From: Maniola hyperantus | Taxonomy: Eukaryota > Arthropoda > Insecta > Lepidoptera > Nymphalidae | Reading direction: 5' to 3' | Assembly (NCBI RefSeq): GCF_902806685.2 | Contig: NC_048537.1 | Coordinates: forward strand, 12,360,720-12,424,719 | DNA length: 64,000 bases | The notes under the pieces: model-generated | What the model saw: the letters and a program-made list of their open reading frames with translations, nothing else | What the model was told of the DNA's origin: nothing | The model's database searches: none | Position numbers and translations under genes: made by a program | Shown here: positions 10,305-21,990 of the stretch, piece by piece | How the letters are laid out: every line of letters starts with the position of its first letter | Numbering within the stretch: the first letter of the stretch is position 1

Positions 10305-11618
10305 TCATTGTATTAGATCCCCCACTGCATCTCCAATAGCGTCAAATGGCCCGCCACCTCCCCCAAAAAGTCCCCCTTGGGGAACTCCAAACAGTCCATT
10401 TCCATTACCACCACCAGTAAGTATTTGACCAGCGGCATTTAAGATGGTTCCATCATTGTTAGTATTGCCACTTCCAAATAAGTTCACTGGTTTTGGACCC
10501 GAAGATACTGGTTTCGGTTTTAAACCAGTTTGTACACCAGACAATCCCAATCTTGAAATAAACAAAATAACTGTTTAGATAGATGCCATACGTAGAAAAG
10601 AGTATAAAAATTATATTAAGTAATAGACTAAACTGATTCTTACATAAATACTTATACATTCAATTTTAATAATCTTACCCAAAACATCTAAACGAAGCCG
10701 AGTAAACAGGGAAACTAGCAATATCTGCATTAATGTCTAGACAAGCGAATGCATTTCCATTTCTGATTCGAATGTTGCTAATTTCTGCACAAACTCTGAC
10801 AAATGGGGCTCTCCTGGGATTAAAGCAAATTGGCGGGGGATCGCTAGCTGAAATATTAAATTTTAATGATAATTTCATTGAAGTAGTTAGTAATGTTTGC
10901 AAATACTTAAGAAGTGAATTGTTACCTGACACTCTACGCCGGACGACTGTATTATTATTCATAGTTAATTTAACATCGAATACAAAATCTTCCGGTACAA
11001 AAGATATATTTCCGCAAGCTTTCATTCTGAAGCGTTCCATCATCGCTCCTGTACAGCATCCACACTGACCATCGTTACACGTACAAGGGAATCTTATTAC
11101 TTGGCCAGTTACTTCTTGCACTGGTTGTTCTGGAAGTCCATCTTGAAGAACTGGTGATGGAGAAACTGTAGTCACAGGTGCCACTGTTACTGAAGTAACT
11201 GGCTCATCGTTTATCAAAGTGTTGTCTACAGATACGCTAACTTCAGTGCCATCATTCACTACATTTTCAATTTCATTTTCTTCGACTTCATTTTCTTCCT
11301 CTGCTGCCACATGTATAGGCACAGTAATAGTTACAGGAGACTTAAGAACCGGTGTTGGATTTAAAGCTTGCTGCCAAAGTGCTTGTGGCACTTTAACATT
11401 TAAAATGCCGTAAGGCCTATCAATTTTGGTTATAAATTCGCCTGAAATATTATTAGGTATAGTTAGAAAGCGTTAAACAATATATATTTCTGCATGAGTA
11501 AGCACTTCAATATTGTATTCTGTTTTTACGGATAACAATACGTACCATGCCTAGCAAAACAAAAGGAATGAAAGTGTATACTAATTAATATTGACAGCAG
11601 TTTAAGGTGTAAAGACAT
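10305..11618 (-). CDS. Gene 4: secreted DUF4773-domain protein, four exons, 334 aa
   Basis: Exons on the minus strand: 11546-11618, 10926-11441, 10679-10847, 10305-10551 (1005 bp with stop). Residues 1-22 are a signal peptide (MSLHLKLLSILISIHFHSFC). A long Glu/Val/Thr/Pro-rich propart (EEENEVEENEIENVV) precedes CTCNDGQCGCC at residues 144-154, then KACGNISF, DPPPICFNPRR, VRVCAE, FACLD and SFRCFG. The last exon is glycine rich (GGGNGNGLFG, GLFGGGGG). The second intron (10848-10925) is only 78 bp, a multiple of three and without a stop. Retention would add 26 residues, but comparison with gene 1, gene 2 and the diverged copy in gene 3 shows it is an intron. Function unknown. Confidence 0.88.
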
Positions 11619-12599
11619 TGTATATTAATTCACAATTACTTTTACAACAGCTTCGCCTGGCTTACCAGTTGAAATTGTTGGTGAAGCATGAAACTACCAT
11701 CTATTTAACTGCTGTCCAGTTACAAAGTTCCTAGCCTGGCTTGAGCTGCACGGCCAATGAGCATGGTAAACAAGTTTTAAATTTTAATGTTCGGTCTGGA
11801 GAAAGTAGTCACTTTAAATGGCAGTATCGATTCCTACTTTCAGAATTGGGAACGCAAGTTGAATGTAAGTTACTATTAGTGACTTTGTTGTAGACTTATA
11901 TAAATAAACAGGCAGTTACCAAAACAGATTCATCACTTCCGAAAATTATGCAAACGATTGCGGATATTTAAATGCTCATGAAGTTTGTTATGAAACTCTT
12001 GTAGGATATCGTTAGAAGCGGTAAAATGGCGATCGGATATTTGTAAAGCAGTAATTTTTCAAGCGGAAGGGCTTCTCATTCCTACTGGTTTTGACTACTA
12101 CATCTCTATAGTTATTTTATTCTTACATGAAAAACTTATTTAACTAGGGTATGAAATGGGCACTAAGACATCTATTTTTCCTTAAATTCATTGATATTGT
12201 AAGCAAACCAGTTATTACTTTTTAAACATATTAACAAGTAATATTTATTATTGACATAGAGCTTATTCATCGTCATTCAATCCTATGCCTTCCCTCTGGG
12301 GCAACGGACATATTCCACTTTATTTAAAGCCGATCATTGGATGCCTGATGAATCCGTGAAAATACGGATATAAAAAATATTTACGTCATTAATTATGTCA
12401 TAAACTTTCTGACTACTTTGGAACGTGTTTTCGGGGACTCGGATCGGATGAGAGTATAACCGCCCTTAGGCAAAGTAAACTACCTTAGGCTTCAACTTGC
12501 CCCATTTTTTTGCTTATTAAGTAATTGCAGACATGTCGTAGATACATACATACACATACATACTTTTTCAAAAACCAAAGTGTCAATTTTGTGAAAAAT

Positions 12600-13052
12600 T
12601 TCATTACAAGTTATCCCTTGACTGCGATCTCACCTAGTTGTAAGTAATAATGCAGTCTAAGATGGAAACATTCTAACTTGGAAGGGGTATAGGTATGTCA
12701 GTTTTATTTAACCCATACAGCTACATCTTCAGTTTCTACACGGCATAGTTCCAGAACGGTAAATTACTATTGGCGGTACGGCTTTGCAGGTGGAAGCCTC
12801 CCACTAGACTAGACCAAAGGGTGCTTGTGTACTCATCCGTATTCAGTTCGTATCCGTGATTCTTCTAAGTGGCCGTCATACAAATACGTACATTCGATTT
12901 GTATTTTTTTCACGGATCCATAAAATCACGGATGAGTGCACAAACGCCTCGAGACAATTTTGAAATTATAAATTCCCAAATTAGCCCTGCCGGGGATTGA
13001 ACCGGAACCGTATAAGACCACAGCGCTCACCACCGCGCCAGAGAGCTCGACA
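12600..13052 (-). mobile_element. tRNA-derived SINE (family F) with nested MITE
   Basis: Read on the minus strand it starts with a tRNA-like head (TGGCGCGGTGGTGAGCGC as A box region, GGTTCCGGTTCAATCCCCGG as B box region). It continues to a body shared with 25305-25515 and 61405-61512 (cccttgactgcgatctcacc, gcagtctaagatggaa). The body is split by the insertion at 12819-12949. Confidence 0.75.
12819..12949. mobile_element. MITE nested in the family F SINE
   Basis: The ends are inverted repeats (GGGTGCTTGTGTACTCATCC at the left; on the other strand AGGCGTTTGTGCACTCATCC at the right). It is about 131 bp and interrupts the SINE. Boundaries may be off by a few bases. Confidence 0.7.
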
Positions 13053-14916
13053 ATTATGGCCTTTTATTTGTACGAACTAATTGAAATAAAAGCTTTGCTT
13101 CACTGGCTTTGCTCATACAATATAGCTCATAAAATATACCTTATGTTTTTTAAATTTGGATTTTCGCAATCTTAGAAAGTAGCTTAGTAATATATTATAA
13201 TCTTGAAACTTTCTGCTCTTTGTGATTACAATAAATTCAATGAAACTGCCAAATATTTTATGATTATTTAATGTCTTTAAATGTTAACATTTTACGTAAG
13301 ATTACTATTTACAATTTAAAGTGTAGAAATAAATAAATAAATATTAAGCTAAGAATTACAACTAGGAATGATTTACAATCACTGAGGCCATAAACCTTTC
13401 ATCATTTTGTTTTGTCTTCTTCTGTCTTTTCTGCTAAGATCGTCGATATCGGGAAAAGCGATCGATTCACTTAAAGCTTCCAATCCAAGAATATCATCAT
13501 AATCGTTAAAACCTCTCATGTTGTGAGGTTTGACAACTTTATTTTTATTTTGCCGTTTATGCCTACCGAAAATTCCTAGTTGATGGCCAACACTTTCTCC
13601 AATACCAGTTAAATCAAGAACATCTAAATCATCTAAATTGAAATTTCCTCCTCTATGCTTTTTCTTTGGCAGAGAAAGCCCTTCATAATGATGATTTGAT
13701 TCATGGTGTGATCTAGTTTCATCGACTACATTTTCGCTATCAGCAGCATGCTCTTCAGGAGAATCCAGAGTTTGGACTATTTGTACTGTTTCTTCATTTT
13801 CATCATCATCAACTGTCGTCGCAAAGGGAATTGTTGAGTGTGGCTTCGAAGTTATTGTTTCGATTTTTTCATAATTCATCTCTTGTTCCGTTGTGACTTT
13901 TACATGACTATCTTTTACTTCCTCTGTTGGTACTAATTGAGTAACTGGCATAATATTAAGAGAAAGTTGGTCAGTTATATGTGCTAAGGACATTTCTAAA
14001 CCTGAATCTTCAAACGTTGTATCACTTTTAGGCGTCGTTAATTCCGAAATTGGTAAAAGTTTTTCAGTTATAGGTATTACCTGATGAGTCTCACTTTCAG
14101 CGTTTTCTTGCATTTCAATTGAAGGAGCTTTAACTTCCGTGGTCACGGATGCCAAAGGTGCCATGGTTGTAGAAATCGTTGAAACTGTAGCACTTTCATC
14201 TGCCTTAACGGAAGAATCACTTATTGGTGGTCGTATAGTAGTAGTTGGTCTTCTTAGTGGCCTGCGTGTAGGTCTACGGTTGACCGGTCCGAACTCTAAT
14301 TGTAGTAATCCTTGTAACATATGGCCTAAGTGTTGTAGCTGGTCTAACAGGTCTGACAGGTCTACGGACGGGACGCGGACGTCTCGTCGGGGTAGTTGTA
14401 AATGGTGCTTGTTTATTCTATTCTTATCGGTTTTTGCCACCAGTTGAACCGAATAGGCCTCCTAATAAATCTTCTCCGAGAAGACTGAATCCTGTGTAGT
14501 CAGCGCTGTCTACGTCGTTGACTGCGTCGAGGCCACCTGAAAAATAAATGACAAAGCTTTACATATTGTAATTGTACCTCACTTCTTTATTTGTGCAAAT
14601 ACTTATCGTGAAACAATTATTACTATATTAGGATTTAGAATGGATGAAATATTGAATCCAAGCGGCACATGTACGTCCTTTTTATCGAGTGTTACAAAAT
14701 TTTCCCTTTTGCCGTAGTAACCCTGGGTTTATGAAGTCTATTACAAATAAGATCTTGTTTCATCGTGGTAAATTCCGGCGACTGAAGTCATTTTTTACGC
14801 AAAAAATCAGCCAGGTTGTTAAGGCGGGGCATTTTATTTTAAAATGTAATAATGGACTGTTTACTGTAAGTTTAATGTTAACATTTTAAATTTAACATAA
14901 ATTATTTACCATCATC

Positions 14917-15045
14917 ACCTTCGTCATCATCATCGGCTTCTTCCTCATCATCATCATCGTCGTCATCATCGTCATCTGCGTCGATACCAAAATCAACGAC
15001 GTCATCATCGTCGTCGTCGTCGTCTTCGTCATCGTCATCTGCATC
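14917..15045 (-). repeat. GAT/GAC trinucleotide run encoding Asp/Glu in gene 5
   Basis: A nearly pure run of GAT, GAC and GAA codons on the minus strand, encoding about 40 acidic residues just after the DUF4773 domain of gene 5. The run stays in frame with the splice donor at 14909. Confidence 0.85.
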
Positions 15046-15604
15046 CTTTTCATCCTGAGGCACTAACGGCAGCGGATCAGCTGGCTCAGAATGACACCTC
15101 TAGGACCGAACTTGAAACAGGATACTCTTACTGCTGCTTCAACAGTATTCTTAGCTTGAGTTCCAAGCCGAGACAGGCTCTAAACTCTTCTCCTGCTCTC
15201 GCTATGTTATATACTCGTCCACAGAACTTTGATATACCTCCGGGTAGAGGCATGCAAACAGGACTTGGTTTGCGACCTGTGAAACACCAAGAATAGTAAA
15301 TTATGTGACAATTTGGTTACAGCTCAACAAAGTTTAAATTAATACCTAATATTTAATCATACATACTAGAAAGTGTCCGATTGGTGATGACTTTATACCG
15401 AAGCTCAATGATACGGCCATTTTATCGCCACTTAAGTACATTAGCGAAGCACATCCTGAAAAATATTAATTAATTACTTCTAGATAAGAAATTAATTCGT
15501 TAAAAAGGAAATTATTACAATTTTTTCTTTACTTCGATACCTATCTCAGACTCTTTAAAATATGTAGTTGTACTTGTGTCAATACAATCACAACCATCAA
15601 TATC

Positions 15605-15641
15605 AGGATATCACAACAATTTTTATTGTGTGATATCCTGC
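15605..15641. repeat. Small imperfect palindrome
   Basis: caggatatcacaacaat is followed by attgtgtgatatcctg with a short loop. One base is unpaired in the left arm. It lies in an intron of gene 5. Confidence 0.75.
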
Positions 15642-15734
15642 TACCTTTATTGAATTAATTTTTAAACATTTTATTGATACATCGATATTGGATAAACAGT
15701 TAATTGGGTATTGCATACCTACTTACTACGTGTT

Positions 15735-15860
15735 TTCAAGTGGCTAACTATTGGGGGGTGTCGAGCTCAGGTCCCTGGTTCGACTCCAGGGTCGGACCAA
15801 ATAAAAGTTATTATGTTTTTGTTAGGAAAATTATTCTCAGTAGCAGTCCGTGGGTCCTGT
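15735..15860 (+). mobile_element. tRNA-like SINE fragment
   Basis: Contains a B-box/T-arm-like hairpin (ccctggttcgactccaggg) but no complete cloverleaf. Probably the head of a SINE rather than a gene. Confidence 0.4.
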
Positions 15861-15944
15861 ACCTCGAAGAACACGTAATGTCGTGCGTGTCGTGATGATA
15901 TCTCTCCAGTCGTGTCGGATTGGCATCTCATCGGATTATCATGA

Positions 15945-16240
15945 TCATCATCGGCTCACTACAGAGCACGGGTGTCCTCTCAGAGTGAGAAGGGTTTTGG
16001 CCATAGTCTACCACGCTGGCCATGTGCAGATTGTTAGACTTCACACACCTTTGAGAACATAATGGAAAACTCTCAGGCATGCAGGTTTCCTCACGATGTT
16101 TTCCTTCACCGTTAAAGCAAGTGATATTTAATTAATAGAAACGCACATAACTCCGAAAAGTTAGAGGTGCGTGGCCGGGATCGAACCCCCGACCTCCGAT
16201 TAGAAAGCAGACGTCCTAGCCATTAGGCTATCACAGCACA
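15945..16240 (-). mobile_element. SINE family A, near full length
   Basis: A copy with all parts: the tail (atcatgatcatcatcggctc), the body (gcatgcaggtttcctcacga, cgttaaagcaagtgatattt) and a tRNA-like head on the minus strand with B box (gggatcgaacccccgacctc). It serves as a reference for the broken copies elsewhere. It lies in an intron of gene 5. Confidence 0.8.
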
Positions 16241-16611
16241 GTCATCGGATTATGGGAGTGAGAAATATGGAATGCACCAGCTGTGATTGCGCGCACACCT
16301 ATGCCTTATACTTATTATATCCCGGGTAAATAGGTTGGATAGTTGGTCGGAGGAAAAGAAAAGTCATTATATCACTTACCTGGCCGTTCAATTGACTAAA
16401 GGAACGGCAAAATCTCGGCCAACAGTTGCAGTAGGCCTCAGAACACTTGCAGAACCTATTAATACTGTTGTCTTCTATTTTTTATGTCATCGTTTTGCTT
16501 TTGAATACCCTTCTTGTTGTTTTTTCTGATTTTCCTGTAATGTAAAGTTCAGATAGATTGAGAAATAAATAAAATATCTAGACATAGTTTTCAGCTTGAG
16601 TGAAATCACTA

Positions 16612-16870
16612 GCTTTTAATTATCCAGGATAAAAGTAATCTATATACGTCTCCGGGATGCATACTATCTTCAGACTAAGTAACTGATGATTACCGCGCCT
16701 TCTATTTTACCCCCTTAGGGGTTGAATTTTCAAAAACCCTTTCTTAGCAGTTGTGTACGTCAATGTACACACCTGCATTCCAAAATTTAGTCCGATCCAT
16801 CCTGCAGTTTGACGTGTGCGTTGATAAATCAGTCAGTCAGTCAGTCAGCTTTTCCTTTTATATATTTAGA
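16612..16870 (-). mobile_element. Interspersed repeat family B copy
   Basis: Reverse-oriented copy containing ccccttaggggttgaatttt and ending in a TCAG run (aatcagtcagtcagtcagtc). It lies in the first intron of gene 5. Confidence 0.7.
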
Positions 16871-17397
16871 TTTAATTCATAAACTTATTAAAATTAAAAT
16901 ACTTTTTATAGTGTCACGCTAGATCGTTAATAAATTAGAACACTTCGTGTTTCAACACACACTAATAGAATGTTTTATATTCCGCTTTTCACGGAAGATA
17001 CTATTGTATATTGATCGAATTTATCGGACTAAATAATGCGGACATTTTTTCGCGATCTACGAATGCGCTATCTTCATAATAAAGATTATTGTATTGTAAC
17101 TATTCGCTACTTTATGTCTCTATACAAGTAGATAATCTGATATATTTATAATTCTTGGCACATTGAGACACTAAAAGATATTTAAAGACTCGCAATATTT
17201 ATCGCCCAAGGTTATTTCATCCAATTTCGAAATAATTTTTGTCGATGTCAAGGAAAACCAAAATACTTTGTCTAGTATCAATTCTCTCTATGATTATTTC
17301 AAAAGATTACCTAGACTAGACTATAGGCACAACACCCCATAAATCATGTTTTCGAATCACTAAAGAGAGATAAGAATTTTTGATTATCACTACCCAG

Positions 17398-17612
17398 TAC
17401 CCATGTTATAAATGCGAAAGTGTGTTTGTTTGTTGGTTTGTCCTTCAATCACGTCACAACGGAGCACGCATCGACGTTATTTTTTTGATTATGTATAGTT
17501 AAAGACTTTGGAAAACGACTAGGGCTATGTTTTATCCCGGAAAATTAAAGAGTTCCCACGGGATTTTAAAAAACCTAAATCCACGCGGATGAAGTCGCGG
17601 GATCAGCTAGTA
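17398..17612 (+). mobile_element. Interspersed repeat family C copy
   Basis: Contains ttataaatgcgaaagtgtgt, tatcccggaaaattaaagag and aaatccacgcggatgaagtc. The same blocks recur at 26748-26965, 28690-28850, 33460-33692, 34858-35070, 55715-55935 and 60155-60215. Confidence 0.7.
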
Positions 17613-18184
17613 TGGTAATAATGTTTAATCAACAGCACACACACAGTCAACATCTAATAATTCAGTAGTAGGTAGGTACCTAGTCCAGTTTTGTACTTAA
17701 AGTAATCTATACTACACCCTGTCGGTTGTTACTATTCACATTTTGTAGCGTGAATCATCCACGAACTGAATGTTTTACAACATACTTATAGGATGTTACA
17801 TTCACATAATATCGTAAGTAGTCCAAACTAACGTACTTAATTAATCACTCTTTTGTAGGTAACTAAAAAAAAAATCTATTCATATTCTACTTCACTTACC
17901 GATATTTTTAGAGGCTGCAAATGCTAATAACACCAAATATTAACAGAAGCTCAAACACTAAGGAGAGCTTCATGTTGAACTCGTACTCCGTCCTGGAAAT
18001 ACAAGAAAAGTACCTGTGAAATACAACTTTTTGTTAAGCCTATAGCATAGAATAGAAAGAATTTTTTATTCAAATAAACTATTAACAAGCTCCTTCGTAA
18101 TCGAAATTGAATCGTCATAAAATCAACCACTGGCTCGTAATACCTTTCCTACCGACAAGAACCGGCAAAAAACTCTCTTTTATA

Positions 18185-18395
18185 TTTAACTAGCTTATGC
18201 TCGCGACTTCGCATGGACTACACAAATTTCAACCCCTATTTCACCCCCTTAGGGGTTGAATTTCAAAAATCCTTCTTAGCGGATACCTAAGTCAAAATAG
18301 CTATCTGCATGCCAAATTTCAGCCCGATCCGTCCAGTAGTTTGAGCTGTGCGTTGATAGATATCAGTCAATCAGTCAATCCTTTTATATATTTAG
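18185..18395 (-). mobile_element. Interspersed repeat family B copy
   Basis: Reverse copy with caccccttaggggttgaatt and gcatgccaaatttcagcccg, ending with tatatatttagat-like sequence. Confidence 0.7.
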
Positions 18396-19056
18396 ATGAT
18401 GGTATTTGATGTTTAAAGTTTAAAAATTGTTTAGCTTAGATACAAAATAATAGTAATACTCAAAGTTGAAGTAGGTATCAGTATAATAGAGCGAATATGA
18501 TTTCACGCATACCGCATATAGTTAAGTGACTATTTTTGTATCCTTTTATAATTAAATACTTATTTTATTCGATAATAAATGGTTAAGTGATGTGTGTTAC
18601 TGTTTTACTTATTTACAGGAAAATTCGCAGAAAAACTTATGCAACTGAACGGGTTGCATAACTAAGAGAAAATCATAAATAAACATACGTTATGCATTTA
18701 AATTAAAGTATTAGGTTATAGGTAATTGTGGTTTTTCCCTCTATAATGAGTTCCTAGCATAGAGATATCCAAGGTTCCTAGTTTAATAGAACAAAAAAGA
18801 TGTCATAATTGTTACGTTTAAAAATCTGGCACTGTAGGCGCGGTGAAGTCTTTTGCCTGCACACTATTAACTACGAGTACCGAGCGCTTTGAAATGAAAA
18901 AAATTAACTTGCTATAATAGTTTTATATACTATAATCTAGTAGGCCAGAGGAAATATTTTCCTGTATTTTCATATATAACAACATAACGCAATATTACTT
19001 ATACATACATATGAAAGGAAACTTATATAAAATCAAACTAAACTGGTAACACTTAC

Positions 19057-19180
19057 CTTGTAAATTGACTTCTTTTGCTTGTCTGTAATAAAATCGATAC
19101 TAGATCGATCGGCTACCGCTGTCACACCTCTTTGGCTGTTCACAGTCAATTAAATTATAATTATTAGAAATCACACGCCA
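19057..19180 (-). other. Candidate 5' untranslated exon of gene 5
   Basis: A good donor on the minus strand (CAAG|GTAAGT at 19057/19056) could pair with the acceptor just upstream of the gene 5 start codon (TTTCCAG, exon from 17992). The upstream boundary is a guess. No transcript evidence is available. Confidence 0.3.
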
Positions 19181-19971
19181 GCCCTAAACGAACGATACCA
19201 ATGTAACAACGACACTGATTTCATATAGCCACTTCAAACAAACCGGAGAAATGTGAAATGACGTATACGAGAAAGGAAAACACCATCCGTCTCTTTCGCT
19301 CATAAAAGATGTGTGAAGGACGGGTGAAAGTAGAGACGCTCTTGGCCGCCTTTGTAGTATTCAGTTCCATGCACTTTGGACAGGAAAAATATACGGAAAT
19401 TGTAGCTAAAGAATAATTAAATTATTGCTAGTATTCCAAATTATAATTAAATGTTTCGTACTTTCCTATTTTTAATCTTTATATATGAATTTTTCTTTAA
19501 AATTCATAGTTCTATGACTAAGAGGAAAATGTTTTCTAGAACATTCGCTTAAAGTGCGTTGATCTCGGATATACTGTGGTCAATGTGAAATGGCTTCTTA
19601 TTTAAAAAGACAAGTAAAAATATGATAAGTCAATTGGATGTGCGGCCTACACTGGAGTCTTGAACTTCCTAATGATATAGTGAACTTAAGCATATTATTG
19701 TTTATTGTTGACTATGACGGCTGAAATTCACTGTTACAGCAAGAGCACACTAAATGCAGCCAATCGTAACAACTGAGATTGTAGAAATTGTACATTCGTT
19801 ACAGGAGTAACGTCCATATCAATAAATTCATTTATGCGATTGATTCGATCTTGGTAACCAATTTTTAAAAGAAGCGATATTACGATTATACTTATTTATT
19901 TATTTTAAACACACCTAAAAAGATTAGTTTGACTGTAAGGTAATTATCTAATCAGCCCTACTAATCTAAGG

Positions 19972-20240
19972 GGTGATAGTCAAGTGGTTAACACGCCTTC
20001 TTTTCGGGAGGTCGGGAGTTCGATTTTGGACACGCAACTCTAACTTTTCGTAGTTATGTGCGTTTTAAGGAAACCTGCATGCCTGAGAGTTCTCCATAAT
20101 GTTCTCAAAGGTGTGTGAAATCTGAGTCCACATTGAGCCAGCTGCAGCGTGGCAGACTATGGCCTAAACCCTTCTCATTCTAAGAGGAGACCCGTGTCAG
20201 TAGTGGGCCGGCAATGGGTTGATAATGTTGATGATCATCA
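19972..20240 (+). mobile_element. SINE family A, plus orientation
   Basis: tRNA-like head (gtgatagtcaagtggttaac, ggtcgggagttcgattttgg), body (aaacctgcatgcctgagagt, ctcaaaggtgtgtgaaatc) and a GATGATGATC-type tail. Confidence 0.8.
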
Positions 20241-21824
20241 TCAACCTTCCTACCCTACTAATCTACTCGATTGCAAGTTGTTCAATACTGGAATATTGAG
20301 CCCCGAAGCTCCCGCTCGTGCGTAGTAGGCCAATACAAATCGCGCGTATCACATCCACCTATGCAGCGCCTGCGCACCGACAGGGTCACTTTCTACACGG
20401 AGAAAGTCGACGTCTGCGCGCTTGTTTATTTTTTAGAGCTCGAAAACCTGTAATCGTGACTGGTAGGCGTTAAATATTACATATGCTACCCGGCGGACAT
20501 TTGCCTCTCTTAAAAACATTGAAATGGAAAGTAAATGCATCAATGATAATAATAATATATTATCTAAAATACATTTGTATAAGTAATATTGCCAATGATT
20601 TTAAATAAGTGTCTCACTTTCATAAGGAAAAAGGTTTAACGTTTTGTACTGTAGTATATATTCAAACAATTTTTTTCTTAGTACATCTTACCTGTATGAA
20701 AAAGAAGCAGAACAATAAAGAAAGAATTATAATTTTCACATTTCAAATATACGCATGGCCTGCACATTCGAATTGTATAGGTACTTATTAAAAATTTTGA
20801 TTAAAATTACCGTATGTAGTAACATCCTTTTACCTACTTCAAGGTACTTTAGACAAAAATAATTAAGGGTCTCCACTCGACTGCTCTATAGTTTATGTGT
20901 AGAAAGCAGGTATCAGTCCTAGGAACTAGGAACGATACTTAGCTCGGGAACAAGCTCACAAACCAAGTGACATACTAATGTCATAAACAGGTTCAATCCC
21001 AGCCTAGACTATAGTAAAAGCTAGATCTAAATACATTTCAATCCACCAGTTTGTTGACCTCGATCTGGGCCAGTGGAGCGCGATGCACTTGGCTGTATAG
21101 TATGTACGGATAATTAGCAACATACAAAGAATGCACCGACAAAACAATCTTATAAAATTTCTAGCAAAATTCGCTAAATATCTAAGCAACCACGCCGAAA
21201 AATAAGGTCCTCCCAACCTAATTTCGGTCATGGCGGCCCATCCGCACAGAGATTAGCTATCATGTGAGAACATACGATAAATATAATAAGAAATATGTAC
21301 ACTTACATCAATTTCATCACAAAATTGGTAAATTTATAGCTGAACTAAAAAAGTTAAAATAATTACAGAATATGTAGGTATAGCTCTAGACTAGGCATGA
21401 TTAGAATGATATACTTTATTTGTAACCACTTCATAACGTACTAACTCCTTGTAATTTAATTACTAACCTACTAACTCCCGCACAAAATTCAATAGATATA
21501 ATGTAAATAAGTGAACACTTAATAGGCGTATGTACTATCTAGGAATGTACTAGCTAAGTAAAAATGTAAATGCTATTTGTGTTCCAATAAAGAAAAGAAA
21601 AAAATCTGCGCTGGAGGTATTATAGTGCACAAGTATTTGGGCAAGCAAGTGCACTCTCTTTTCTCATCTCATTGTCCGATGGGAAGGCAATCCAATCCTT
21701 AGTCACACGACCGGAGAGGGATCCGACGCAGGTTTGACGACTTTACGTGCATTCTGAGGTGAAACATCGCCAATATGAAATGTAGGGCTTTAGACTAATC
21801 AATCATAATATAATTATGGAAAAG

Positions 21825-21990
21825 GTAACTAACTGAATGAATGATCTACCAACGCACTGCTCAAACTACAGATGCTATTATGACGTAGACATCTGCTAAG
21901 AGAGGATTGTGAAAATTCAACCCCTAAGGGGGTAAAATACGGGTTTGAAATTTGTGTAATCCGCGCAAAAGAAGTCGCAGGCATAAGCTA
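21825..21990 (+). mobile_element. Interspersed repeat family B copy, truncated
   Basis: Contains caacgcactgctcaaactac, ctattatgacgtagacatct and caacccctaagggggtaaaa. It lacks part of the middle block seen in other copies. Confidence 0.7.

Larger units (their letters stand above)
8340..11905. repeat. Direct tandem duplication carrying genes 3 and 4
   Basis: Unit 1 (about 8340-10040) and unit 2 (about 10048-11905) match through the 3' flank (gttatatcaagc, ccccgacacactg, gagaaa), all four exons, the introns and the 5' flank (ggttcaa-poor segment with aactgctttacagttacaaa, gcctggagaaagtag, aattgggaacgcaagttgaa). The unit holds one complete DUF4773 gene. Unit 2 keeps the intact gene and unit 1 has decayed. 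Confidence 0.85.
11619..13378. other. Spacer between genes 4 and 5; repeats only
   Basis: Positions 11619-11905 belong to the duplicated 5' flank of gene 4, with a TATATAAG on the minus strand near 11893-11902, about 280 bp before the start codon. From about 12600 to 13052 a tRNA-headed SINE is present with a MITE inserted. The rest is AT-rich without exon-like sequence. Confidence 0.6.
13379..17973 (-). pseudogene. Gene 5: long DUF4773 gene with frame broken by about ten one-base indels
   Basis: Exon relics with good splice sites: 17900-17992 (start codon at 17971-17973), 16380-16534, 15367-15455, 14910-15276, 13379-14536. The reading is MKLSLVFELLLIFGVI (signal), CKCSEAYCNC, CASLMYLSGDKMAV, KPSPVCMPLPGG, FCGRV, ACLGLEL, VSCFKFGPRG, then an acidic run of Asp/Glu (about 14917-15045), GGLDAVNDV, a Pro/Thr/Arg-rich stretch, and a 353-residue open tail with a possible dibasic site (GRHKRQ) ending KGLWPQ. 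Every exon needs at least one single-base insertion or loss to stay in frame; examples are near 15408 (FG?KVIT), 15173 (after LGLEL), 15090, 14420 and 14285. Either a young pseudogene or uncorrected consensus errors; I cannot tell which. Confidence 0.7.

Noticed and set aside
10733..11068. 111-residue plus-strand frame
   Set aside because: Antisense shadow of gene 4 exons.
15735..15790. Possible tRNA gene
   Set aside because: Only a T-arm-like hairpin is present; no D arm or acceptor stem could be paired.
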